A DNA stretch of 64,000 bases from Pelomyxa schiedti (Eukaryota > Evosea > Pelobiontida > Pelomyxidae). The DNA lies in contig JAHLWZ010000815.1 in the NCBI GenBank assembly GCA_020536535.1, forward strand, positions 1-64,000. The letters are read 5' to 3'. A program made the position numbers and the translations under genes. Shown here piece after piece: positions 1 through 10,144 of the stretch (the stretch's first letter is position 1; every line of letters starts with the position of its first letter). Below the pieces are notes generated by a model. It was not told the DNA's origin and did not search any database. It worked only from the letters and a program-made list of their open reading frames with translations.

Positions 1-1138
1 ACCAATATTGTTACCTTTGTTTGTTTTGTTAGTTTCAGGTGGATTGATTGTGAGGAAGGTAGGAATGAATGGCAGTCAAACCAACGACATACCAGAAATA
101 TCCATGGACATGAGTGACTTGCTGGATGAAAGTGCCTGTGCAATGCTCGCTGCACCCTCGGCACCAATATGGTTACCTTTGTTTGTCTGTGAGTTTCAGG
201 GGATTGATCAGGAGGAAAGGAGGAATGAATGGCAGTCAGACCAACGACATACTGTAAAGATTCAGGGACACAAGTGACTCGTTGGATGAAAGTGCCTGTG
301 CAATGCTCGCTGCACCCTCAGCACCGATATTGTTACCTTTGTTTGTTCGGGAGTTTTCAGTTGGTTGGAGGAATGAATGGCAGTCAGACCAACGACATAC
401 AGTCAAGATTCAGGGACGCGAGTGACTTGTTGGATGAAAGTGCCCGTGCAATACTTGCTGCACCCTCATCACCAATATTGTTACCTGTGTTTTGTGAGTT
501 TTCAGGCGGTTTTATTGTGAGGAATGAGTGGGCACTCAGCAACAACATACCAGCCATCTCCAGGGACACGAGTGACTTGTTGGATGAAAGTGCCCGTGCA
601 ATGCTCGTTGCACCCTCAGCACCGACATTGTTACCTTTGTTTGTTTTGTGAGTTTCAGTTGGTTGGATTGGAAGGAAAGGAGGAACGAGCAGGCAGTCAG
701 ACCAACGACATACAGAAAAGATTCAGGGACACAAGCGACTTGTTGGATGAAAGTGCCCGTGAAATGATCGCTGCACCCTCATCACCGATATTGTTACCTT
801 TGTTTGTTTTGTGAGTTTCAGTTGGTTGGATTGTGAAGAAAGGAGGAATGAGTGGCACATCACACCGAAAGACATACCAGCCATATTCAGGGACACGAGT
901 GACTTGTTGGATGAAAGTGCCTGTGCAATGATCGCTGCGCCCTCGTCACCAATACGCCTCCCTGTGTTGTTTGTTTGTGAGTGTTGGTTGGTTGGAGCTG
1001 GAACATGCTGCTTATGTCCAGGCGTTTGCACGCGCATTTCGGGTGCTCTAGTGCACAACGCATCGCGTCCAGTGGTGCCAGATACCCCTCATCGATGAAC
1101 TCGGTGGCGTACAGTTGTTCCCAGACACCTGCACTCAT
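1..1138 (-). CDS. Leucine-rich-repeat protein (RI/NLRC type), N-terminal part, runs off the window
   Basis: The gene starts at the ATG ending at 1138 (MSAGVWEQ) and continues past position 1. Exon 1 is 1009-1138. Six complete internal exons follow at 878-961, 714-797, 551-634, 401-484, 253-336 and 93-176, and an eighth starts at 14. Each internal exon is exactly 84 nt, begins and ends in phase 1, and encodes one 28-residue repeat of the form N-x-I-G-D-E-G-A-x-x-I-A-x-A-L-x-x-N-K-S-L-x-x-L-N. This is the ribonuclease-inhibitor LRR class, which forms horseshoe protein-binding surfaces. Introns are 47-80 nt and resemble each other, so the genomic repeat unit is exon plus intron. Intron 1 (962-1008) seems to use a GC donor (GCATGT); all others use GTATGT. 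Partner and function are unknown; NLR-like or Ran-GAP-like LRR proteins are the nearest types. Confidence 0.85.
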
Positions 1139-1409
1139 CCCGTTCTCGATTTTAGTTTCTTCTTCTGTTTTTTTTCACCCCGGTAGGCAGAACCAACTTT
1201 TTCTCAGTCTGGTCCGCAGAAAAGCCTCAGAATGATCAGGTGTTCAGACTTATTATTGATGGTTATGCGAAGGGAAAGTAAAATTTTTGTCGGCAAAAAG
1301 GAAGGCGTACATCATAAAGGGGCACGCAAGGTACAAACACTTTATGTATTTACCCCCACCAATTGTGTGGGAAGCACACTTTCCCACATACAACAACAAA
1401 AGAACCAAA
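1139..1409. other. Upstream region of the LRR gene
   Basis: No gene is supported here. The stretch should hold the promoter and 5' leader of the minus-strand LRR gene. It is bounded on the right by the foldback element starting at 1410. Confidence 0.5.
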
Positions 1410-2527
1410 TGAGTAAATAATTCAATTTTCTGGTACAGATTTGACGGTTCCCCTTTAAAAAAAAATTCGAAAATAAATCAGTTTTATTTTTTTTCCTCTT
1501 CTTTTTGGACTTCGACCCACTTCCTAACTGGAGTCTCTGCCGTTGTTGTGTTTGGTGAGAATGTGCCAGCCTTGTGGGGTGCATGTGATTTATGAAGATG
1601 CCCAAACGATCTTCCTGAACTGTCGCGCCCCTCGTGAGAAAAGGGTCAAATGTCATTTTACTGTGAAACCATCAGTCCGGTTACAGATAGGGGAAAAAAA
1701 AACGCGTGTTCCCAGGTTTGATCCAACGGCCCAAGACAGAAAAAAGACTTGTTCCCCCACTACTCGCTCTTCTTTAAACCCGTCGCTCTTCTTTAAACCC
1801 GTCAGGGACAGTCGGCGAAATGAGTGCCGCCAGGTATTCATCGCCAATGTTCGTGAGCTGTAGTGAAAATCTTCGAGCTGAGGGAGGAGGCACCTGAGAC
1901 TGACGGAAACGATCTGTTAGGCGAAGAAGGGTTTTTTTTTCTTCTTCAACTGTCGCAAATCCGGCACCACCGGCTTTTGGCTCACACGACTGTACTCGTG
2001 CTTGTGGTCACAACGGGCCACGTCATGACCCACAGTTCGGCGGTCCTGGTGCACTCGATCCGATCTCGGGAAGGAGAAAAAAAAACCTTCGCCTAACAGA
2101 TCGTTTCCGTCACTCCTGCGGCTTAATTCCCAAACCAAGTGGTGCCATGCTGTCAGAACACTTCAGCATGTGGGAGTGAGTTGGAGTTTGGAAATGAAAA
2201 GCACGTTGAACAGGTCAATCCCGACAAAACGCGTTTTTTTTTTCTGATCTGATCCCCGACCGACAGTTTCACAGTAAAATTACATTTGACCCTTTTCTCA
2301 CGAGGGGCGCGACAGTTCAGGAAGATCGTTTGGGCATCTTCATAAATCACCTGCACCCCACAAGGTGGGCATATTCTCTACAAACACAGCAACGGCAGGG
2401 ACTCCCATCAGGAAGTCTGGGGAAATGAGGAAAAATAATTCGGCAAAAAGGAAAAAAAAAAGTGCACCAGATTGGTGAACTGTCAAATTTCCCCCCGATC
2501 GAACCAGAAAATTGAATTATTTACTCA
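1410..2527. mobile_element. Foldback element with long imperfect inverted arms
   Basis: The left end at 1410 reads TGAGTAAATAATTCAATTTT and the right end at 2527 is its exact inverse. Inside, the arms match imperfectly over about 500 bp each. The best block is about 1580-1680 against about 2270-2360, nearly identical when inverted. A second pair lies at about 1900-1942 and 2078-2116 (the segment containing GATCTGTTAGGCGAAG). A spacer of roughly 130 bp separates the arms. No transposase is visible, so it would be a non-autonomous foldback or MITE-like element. I see no clear target-site duplication. A 19-bp direct duplication (gctcttctttaaacccgtc) sits at about 1767-1803 in the left arm only. 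Confidence 0.7.
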
Positions 2528-2613
2528 ATATAACCAGGAATTCAACATTCAACGAATAGTCAAAAAAAATTGAATTTAATGGACCAAACTCTGGCTAACC
2601 CCCTATTTATCAA

Positions 2614-2690
2614 AAATTTAATTTTATTGAATAAAATTAAAATAAATTTAATTTTATTGAATAAAATTAAAATAAATTTAATTTTATTGA
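2614..2690. repeat. AT-rich 30-bp tandem repeat
   Basis: About two and a half copies of a 30-bp unit built on taaatttaattttattgaat. The unit is close to self-complementary and lies in very AT-rich DNA next to the foldback element. Likely noncoding. Confidence 0.75.
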
Positions 2691-3292
2691 AATCGGTCTT
2701 TATAAACACAGCAGAAACAAGCGGGAAAAAACCATAAATATATTTTTTTAACAAATCTCTGCCACAGGCACACAACAACAACAAAAAAAAAACCAGAAAC
2801 GCAATGTGGCTGGCAATTGTGGCTGGTTCTCATCACTTTGTGGCTGTCACTCACTCATCACCAAAATGTGGCTAATACTTGCCAGTGGAATCAAAAGTGT
2901 GGAATTATAAAAGGCCTTTCTTGTTAAGAGACCCTCCGTGTATGATACATTATGAGAGGTATCGCACTTTCTATTTCACAAAACAAACAATGAGCGCAGC
3001 ACTGAGAACAAACACCCAAACAAACAGAAAAATGGGAAAAAAAAAAAAAAAAAATCGCGCTCGGCACTTTGTTCTTGTCGTCGATGATTTCGTGTTAACA
3101 TCGAAGTGCGGGTTCGAGGAATCTGATGGTAATCGAGTGAGAAAAGAAAAAAAACCGTTGCGTAGATGAAGGTGCGGGTTAGCAAAAAAAGGGGTGAAGA
3201 GTGCGTGAATTGGGTCGTAACACATTTTGTGGGGTCTTAAGACTTGTGGATGGAAGACAAACACACGTGAACAAAATTGCCACAAATCCGAG
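2691..3292. other. No gene recognised
   Basis: Low-complexity DNA with several A and T runs. Open frames in it are rich in F, K and N, as expected from homopolymers, and resemble no family. I see nothing to annotate. Confidence 0.5.
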
Positions 3293-3724
3293 ATGAACGA
3301 CATTGCCAATGTGCTTCCCCTAGCTTGTGGTGACACACTTCAGTATTCTTTCGATGAGAGGCAGTTGGCAATCTCCCAGGATTTGTCCCTCATGTATGGT
3401 ACCTCAGCTTTGTCAGATCAACATTGGACTGAGCCACCACTGCCTCAGCAGCGAGGATCAGCTCTGCTGGGGTCACAACAGGCACCACCACCACTGCAGC
3501 AGCAGTTGCAAGTGCTACAACAACAGCAGATCCCGGTCAGACCATTGGTGCAACAGCCTATAGTTCCACAGTCAGGAAGACGCAGGAATGTACAACAAAA
3601 CTCAACACCCACCCTCAGCACATCCACATCAACATCTGCAAGGCCAATTTCACAAGACAGAGCAAGAGTGGGGCCTGCAGATGCCAATCTCCCAGCAAAT
3701 GTGCAGGAGCTAATTACGAGGTAG
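3293..3724 (+). CDS. Gln/Pro-rich open exon, hypothetical
   Basis: An ATG at 3293 opens about 143 residues (MNDIANVLPLACGD...) with a glutamine- and proline-rich middle, ending near a GTAGTT donor. A short exon may follow from about 3773 (HQQQVNRILSAAP), after a TTCAG acceptor. It lies directly upstream of the transposase-like exons on the same strand, so it may be the N-terminal part of that element or an unrelated host exon captured by it. No domain recognised. Confidence 0.35.
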   Translation: MNDIANVLPLACGDTLQYSFDERQLAISQDLSLMYGTSALSDQHWTEPPLPQQRGSALLGSQQAPPPLQQQLQVLQQQQIPVRPLVQQPIVPQSGRRRNVQQNSTPTLSTSTSTSARPISQDRARVGPADANLPANVQELITR

Positions 3725-3923
3725 TTCCATTTCCAATAGATTTGCTAGCTATTACTAAGATGTTCCTTCAGGCATCAACAGCAGGTGAATCGCATCTTGA
3801 GTGCTGCCCCACTTGCCCATACAACAGTTGTTGAGCCAGAAAAAGGACTATGGCCAACTTTTCGTGCTTCTCCTGCAGTTTCGTTTCCCTCTTTGCTTTC
3901 TTCCCGTTTTAATTAAAGCTGCA

Positions 3924-5094
3924 GGCCTTTTTCGCTATTGTACATTTTGATGTGTTTTGGTTCAACTCCTTCCTGAACGATGTTGTGCCCCGGATTGATT
4001 ATGGCCGCCGTGGTGCAAAGCCACAGATTTCAACAGCCGATGCTGTTTTGCTCTATTTTATGTGTCTATCAAATGGTTCCTCTGTGTACAAAACTGCAGC
4101 TCTCCAGCGGCTCTCTGGGAATCTTGCCCTGAAGGCAATTGAGCGGGTCAGAGAGGATGTAAGGTTGGTTCTGTGGCGGAGGTGGATTGAAAACCCTCCT
4201 ACACATCACCCTGACCCCACTGATCCAACATCCTACATAGCTGCTATTGGGGACCACACACCCATTATTGTGAACAAGCCCTCTGGTTCATGGGCCACAC
4301 AGGCTGAAATGTTTGATGCACATCACGGGTTCCATGCTGCTAAAAAGCATGTTGCTGTGCAGGCCACTCATCCTTACTATGCACGTGGCATTGGGAAGTG
4401 GTGCAAGGGGGCAAGGCATGACTATGCCGATCTTCAGACCTGTTGGGAGTTGTACAAGCCACTGCTGCGGAAAAGCCCTGAGGAACTACAGAGATATCCC
4501 CAGCGACCAACCTGGGCAGCTTTATTTGATTCTGGGTATATTGGCCCAGAACCCAGCGGGTATTTCTTTTCCCAAGTTTGTGTAAGTTAACTTTGACATA
4601 CAGGCTAAATAAAATTGCTATCCCACGAGAGAGTCATGCTGACCCTGATGTAGCTGCCTTGAAAAAGAAGCGGTACTTTTAAAACCAACCATCTCTCTGC
4701 AAACACTCAAACGAGCACAGTGTCGTTGTTGAACAGTTCTTTGGCCGGATGACAGTTTTATGGACCTCCTTGTTGATACCATACCGTTTTACTTTAGATA
4801 CACTGGACACAGATGTGGATGTGATGATACTTCTGACAAATGAGAATATCAAGTTTCCCTTTCTTCCCTTAATACAGTACACTTAATCTCCCAAGACTGG
4901 ACAACATGAATGCTGAAGACCTGAAGAATCACCAGAAGTATCTTGGCTTGTTGGCTGAGAATGCAGCCAAGGCCACAGCAAAAGCTGAGAAGAAGCGTGA
5001 GAAAGCTAAGGCAACCGCAGCAAAAAGGGCACGATTTTCAAAAAATGGTCCTGATGAGCCCACTGAGTCCCACTTCGCTACCTCCACCTCCTGA
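3924..5094 (+). pseudogene. DDE transposase (Harbinger/IS5-like, DDE_4), apparently broken
   Basis: The exon from about 3924 encodes a helix-turn-helix-like region (ISTADAVLLYFMCLSNGSS) and then a DDE nuclease domain. A first acidic residue sits in AAIGDHTPIIV, followed by the family block HGFHAAKKHVAVQA and the HD pair in GARHDYADLQ; a second acidic residue is in LFDSGYIGPE. After a short intron near 4583-4610, the third (E) lies in VEQFFGRMTVLW at about 4728-4760. The frame carrying VEQFFGRM has an in-frame TAA at about 4679, just after KKKRYF, so the copy looks inactivated unless an unrecognised intron removes it. A charged C-terminal tail (MNAEDLKNHQKYLG..., to 5094) follows in frame after another short intron. 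Confidence 0.65.
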
Positions 5095-5243
5095 TTCAAC
5101 CATCACCGGTGGCAGCACCCCGCGGGCCATGTTTCTGTTAATGCTGATCTGTTCGAATAGAACACCGTGTTAGAATAAAGAGGAACTTAGAAATTTTCTA
5201 GATCACGAAAGTTTCATCACCCTGTAAATCGGTTTTTGGGGAA

Positions 5244-5310
5244 ATAACTCGAGTTATCAGGGGTAAACTCGATGTGGAAAACGAATTCATGCAGAAATAA
5301 CTCGAGTTAT
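5244..5310. repeat. Two copies of a perfect 14-bp palindrome
   Basis: ATAACTCGAGTTAT occurs at 5244-5257 and 5297-5310, each followed by a similar A/G-rich stretch and AACTCGAT. The copies lie between the transposase relic and the next gene. They could be a transposon end or a binding site for a dimeric protein; the sequence alone does not decide. Confidence 0.6.
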
Positions 5311-5683
5311 CTGGGGAAAACTCGATTTATTGGGTCTCCACCGAAGTCGTACCCCAAAAACTAGACTTTGTTCCAATAACAGGCTAACTTCAGTCAGTGC
5401 CAATCAGGGACTCGGTTTGGTGGACAGATATTGTAAGCAGATCGCCGAGGATCGAATTGCTGGGAATCGAAGGAAAAAAGATCAAAAAGATAAAGGGTAT
5501 CCAGGCAGGGATGAGTAAGTACCGGGTTATAACCATGCTCGTAAAGTGACGGAAAGCATGGCTCACCAAGCATCTCAACTACAATGGTCTCTATCATCTC
5601 GTCATTCCCCCCCGTGGCATCCCCGGTATCGGTTTCGTTTTCGTTTTCGTTTTCGTCCTCTTCCTCCTCGGCGTAGTCGTAGT

Positions 5684-6102
5684 CAGACTCGTCCTCTTCG
5701 AAGTTGAAACTGGGGGCGCCGACAACATTGCTTGTTGCATCAGTTGCGTGGGCGGATTCAGTTTGGTTGACTACGTCTCGCTCCGTCAACGAGGAAGCCG
5801 ACTCGGGTGTCGTACATGCACCGTATTCCATTCAACTGCTTGTTGGATTGGGTTTTGTTGCATTTTGTCTCGTGGTCATCGTCGCTCATATTAAGGTTTT
5901 TTGTGGCATGCTACACGGTAAGTTTTGTTTCTTTTTCTTTTTTGTTACAGGCAACAAATTGCGCCGAAACACAGAAGGCGAGGTGCATGAGATGGGGATC
6001 CTTCCAGCCCACAATGCTGTGTCTCCATTTATTGTAATGGATCAGGACGCGAATGCAACAGATACAAAGCTAGAACCACTCTTCTTGGTGGCAGGACTTT
6101 AG
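5684..6102 (+). CDS. Small single-pass membrane protein, hypothetical
   Basis: A Ser/Thr-rich segment is followed by a strong hydrophobic helix (IQLLVGLGFVAFCLVVIVA) and a charged tail ending LEPLFLVAGL. A textbook intron (GTAAGT...TTACAG, about 5921-5950) interrupts the exon after the helix, which argues for the plus strand. The start is unresolved: an in-frame stop lies near 5680, so an upstream exon probably splices in after the pyrimidine-rich tract at about 5620-5683. A GTAAGT donor at 5516 is a candidate partner. A competing minus-strand frame (5394-5831, ATG at 5831) encodes an acidic D/E/N repeat and cannot be excluded. Confidence 0.4.
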
Positions 6103-6299
6103 CCACAACCGCAGCCAGAACCCCAACCTGACCTGTGCAACAGTCAACAAGATGAAGGGCACCTCTAAAGCCCCACAGTCATTTCAGCTGCCATAGCCAT
6201 CTGCTTTCTCATATCTTTGATTTTTCTTCGAACCCAACAGAGTGGTTTGAGAAAAATTTTGGTACGTATCAAACAAGATCAACCAAACGACAAACGACC

Positions 6300-6638
6300 A
6301 TGTCCGTTTCTACCAAAGCCAAGTGCGCGTTGTGGGTGCTATCTCTCAAGTGCAAGCTGCCATCGTCCCATAATCTCGCGCAGGGCGCCCTCGCCGCCGG
6401 CTTGTGCACGCAGGCGGCGCTCTGCGCGTCGGCCGTCGTCTACGCCAGCGTCGTCACCAGGCACATCAGCGACGCGTGCGTGTGGTGGGGCGTCTCCGTG
6501 GGCGTAGCCGCCGGCCTTCTCGTGGCCGCCAACTTGGCGCTGAGCGGTGCTGTTTTTGGAGCCTGGAGGCTGGTGTCCAAGCACTCGGTGGCGCCAAAGT
6601 TCGTGCAATTCGGTGTGTGGGTGTTGCACCTCTTGTAA
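6300..6638 (+). CDS. Small hydrophobic protein, hypothetical
   Basis: A 112-residue intronless frame starts at an ATG in good context (accATGtcc). It has two or three hydrophobic helices (ALAAGLCTQAALCASAVVYA; VGVAAGLLVAANLALSGAVF) separated by a short polar loop. It is GC-richer than its surroundings. No family recognised. It may be membrane-inserted. Confidence 0.5.
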   Translation: MSVSTKAKCALWVLSLKCKLPSSHNLAQGALAAGLCTQAALCASAVVYASVVTRHISDACVWWGVSVGVAAGLLVAANLALSGAVFGAWRLVSKHSVAPKFVQFGVWVLHLL

Positions 6639-6758
6639 TTGTGGGTTTTTTTTGTTGTTGTTGTTATTCCTTTTGACGAGGTTCGTAGAAGACAGGTTGT
6701 CCAGTTTGGAGGACAGAAGTTTGATTGACTCAAAATCAGTGAGTGGCCTTCCTACCTG

Positions 6759-9700
6759 TTGTTGAGGGGGACTAATCTGGTTCAGCCTTCAAATCTGAAG
6801 TACAAGATATTTATTGGTTGCGGCTCCGCTCTAGTCTTCATCGCATTTGTTATCTCTCTTTTTATCCTTATCGTTGTGGCCATTAATATTCCTGATGATG
6901 GGATCCCAGCACAAATCCCCGGTCTTTACGATGTAAGTTGCGTTCCCACGTATTTTGATTTACAATTGAATTATCAGGAAGTTGATATTACATACGATTC
7001 CAACGGGGTGCCACACATTTATGCCAGGAATTTGCATGATGGTGTCATGTCGATTGCCCTTGTCCATTCGCGAGATAGACTCTGGCAAATGGAGATGAGT
7101 AGGCGAATTGGATTAGGCACTATCAGCGAGATTCTCGGAAATGCGACCCTGGATGATGATATGTGCGTAAGCTCTTACATACTTTCTTTCCCCGTTGACA
7201 CTCAATCTCAGAGCCATGCGCACACTTGGAATTAATCGTGCAGTTAAGAGATCTGTTGCCACCCTGAGCAATGAATCCAGAGCGATATTGCAAGCTTATT
7301 GTGATGGGGTAAATGCGTTCCTGGATACTGACCCTCAGCTCCCTTTGGAATTCACTCTTCTTGGTGTAAAACCACGGCGATGGGAACTTGAAGACACAAT
7401 TTCCTGGCTCAAGGTTTAGTCGACGCCAACAGTAGCCCCAGTGTAACCACTCTCTTTGGGCCAGGTTATAGATCTATACATGGCTCATGATATCAGAAGG
7501 CAAGGAATATTCTGGAACTTTCTTACAAAACAGGGCCTATCATACAGCAGAATAATGGAGCTTTACCCAGCAATCAACAGGTACAATGAATGTTTTTCCT
7601 CCTCAAAACTAAGAAACATTTTTTCTCGCCTCTACAAGGACAGCAACAGCGACTACCCTCTCTCTTGAAGACATGGCCAATGGCCATGGCCCCACAGTTG
7701 GAGAAGTGTGCCCAGCCAGTGAAATTGATCCTCCTGAAATGATTGATTACATAAATAGCTTCATAAAGAAAATGCCCTCACCGTCATCCACTCCCACTGC
7801 AAGTCCAAGTCCCACCTTCCACAATACTTTTTCAGGAGGTGTCGAAGCATCCAACAACTGGGTGGTATGTGCTTGCATATGGCAATGAGCCTCTCAACAC
7901 TAATTAGGTCCATGGTAATATCACAGGGACTGGACCCATTCTGGCTAATGACCCTCATTTACAGTTCAGTTCTCCTGCAATATGGTACCAGGTGCACTTG
8001 GTTGTTGAAGGTCGAACTTGTGAACTCCTGAGAACAAGTTCAAGTAACATTGACTTTCCCTGCAGGACAGTATGATATATATGAGGCTACCTTCCCAGGA
8101 TTCCCACTTGGTCTCATTGGAAAAACTACACTTGGTTCATGGGGTGTTACAAACGGGGGTGTTGATGTGCAGGACTTGTAGGTAGCGCCAATGTGATGTT
8201 TGGCACAATTAATTAATCAAAGCTAACAATCAATTCTACAGGTATGTGATTGATACTGACCAGAACGACCCCAGTCGTTACATATATAATGGGTCAAGTC
8301 TCTCCTTCATTACAGAAACAGAAGAGATACTTGTCAAAGTAGTTGCAGACTTTCTTGTTTGTTACTGATAAAAATTATCAGGACTCCTCTCCGTACATTC
8401 TCAATGTGAGGCTCACTCAAGATGCAATGCCAATTCTCACGGATAACTATATGGACAGCAATGGTGATACGGTTCTTGCACTGAAGTGGGCTACAATAGA
8501 TCCCACCATCATTGACACCACAATGGATGCACTGTCTATGATCAATTTCAACCTGAGTGATTGGGAATCATTCACTGAAGCTGTAAGGTAACTTACCTTT
8601 TCCATCCTACTTTACAATGTTAAATAACCTTTAGCCTACTTATTGGACCGGTCTTGAACCTTGTATTTACGTCCAGTAATGGAGGTATTTATCACGATAT
8701 GCACTTACACTCCCTCACTGATAAATAGATATTGGGTACCGTTTGGGAGGTTTGGTTCCTCAAAGACGAAGTGGATATTCTGGAAAGTTTCCTGTTCCTG
8801 GGAATGGAAGGTGAGACCTCCCTTGTTTGCTTAGACACCAAAAAGAAGCCAGTTATGAGTGGACCGGTTATATACCTTTTGATGAGTTGCCATGGTCACG
8901 GAACCCTCCCAAGGGTTGGCTTGCAACGGCTAACAACATGATCACACCAGTTGGATATGAGAAACCAGGCTGTGTGAGTACATTCTTTGGTTTTCTGGTT
9001 TCCTGACCGCCAGCTTTAGATCCTTCCCGGGTGCTTTGATGTTCACTTCAGAGAACAGCGAATATCAGACTCACTTCGAGACCTTTCGTCGAGGAAGCTG
9101 CGCAACATCACTGCTTTTGATATGCAAAATCTTCAAATGGACTCGGTTTCGATGAGGTTCCAATCCCTCATCCCTGTGCTGCAGCAGCTGCAACTCCACC
9201 CAGAGTTGCTGTCAGCCGAGTCCCAGGACTGGGTTGACAACTTGCTATTGTGGGACGGCGTTTCCTCCATAGGATCGCACGAGGCGGCGGTGTTCAATTC
9301 CTGGGCCCAGGAACTCCTGCGGGTGGACAAAAACGAAACCGGGCAGGATCAGTGGGGCTCATATTTCAACGCGTGGATGCACATTGTCAGTACCTTCACA
9401 GGACAGGTTTATCTCCGGTCCCACAATGCATTCCCCCAATAAGACACAGGAAAACAATCCCGGCTGTGAGGGAGACTGCACCGCATTTGCAGCCAGAGCG
9501 TTCAACAATGCGTTCAAAAGAGTTGGGTCCTCTGATCAGTGGGGGTATGTGAATCCCATTTCCACTTTCGCGTTCACATTCACGTTCTTAACGTTCAATC
9601 AATCGCGCACTGCAAGCAATCCCATAATGACTACCAACCAAACAGAGTGACGGTACACCAAGCCGCGTTCAACCACCTCGTGATGAACTCGGCGCCGTCG

Positions 9701-10015
9701 CCGATACGCTGTGTGTTCAACCGGCACGTGGCCGACGGCGGCGACTGCGACACCGTGCAGTCCGCGTGCCCCGCGGACTCGGACGACATGCAGTGCACGG
9801 CGGGGCCGGGGTTCCGCGCAGTGTTCTCATACGAGGACGACGCGGGAGAGGGCATTATGGGAGCGGCGGCGACGGAGTGGATGTTGTCTCTGGGGCAGAG
9901 TGGGAACCCACTGTCGTCACACTATGACGACATGATGAAGGTGTGGTCACAAGGCCAGCTGTTTGAGGCCACCTCCTACACTGTTGAATCCACATACCAC
10001 ATTTCACCCAGGTGA
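6759..10015 (+). CDS. Penicillin-acylase-family (S45) Ntn hydrolase, membrane-anchored
   Basis: Fifteen exons can be joined in frame: to 6932, 6978-7162, 7212-7413, 7465-7580, 7639-7864, 7908-8010, 8066-8177, 8242-8338, 8382-8587, 8635-8684, 8729-8810, 8835-8973, 9020-9406, 9444-9544 and 9646-10015. The first codon is not settled; no ATG precedes the hydrophobic anchor (IFIGCGSALVFIAFVISLFI), so a 5' exon is probably missing. The alpha-chain region has YDSNGVPHIYA and RTLGINRAV. The beta chain would begin at the serine of EASNNWVV, where family members cleave themselves and expose the N-terminal Ser nucleophile. Later family blocks are NDPHL, GYIPFDELP, NPPKGWLATANN and GQSGNPLSSHY. The fold hydrolyses amide bonds such as penicillins or N-acyl homoserine lactones; the substrate here is unknown. 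Confidence 0.9.
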
Positions 10016-10144
10016 CGGAAGAAGTCAATGAAAGTCACTCATCTATCCCTACAACTATCAACCAAACAACCTCCACTATGTTTTTTAAAGGAACTACAAT
10101 CTACACCACAAAGAGTCACTCCAAAAAAAGTTCGCGTTTGGGTG

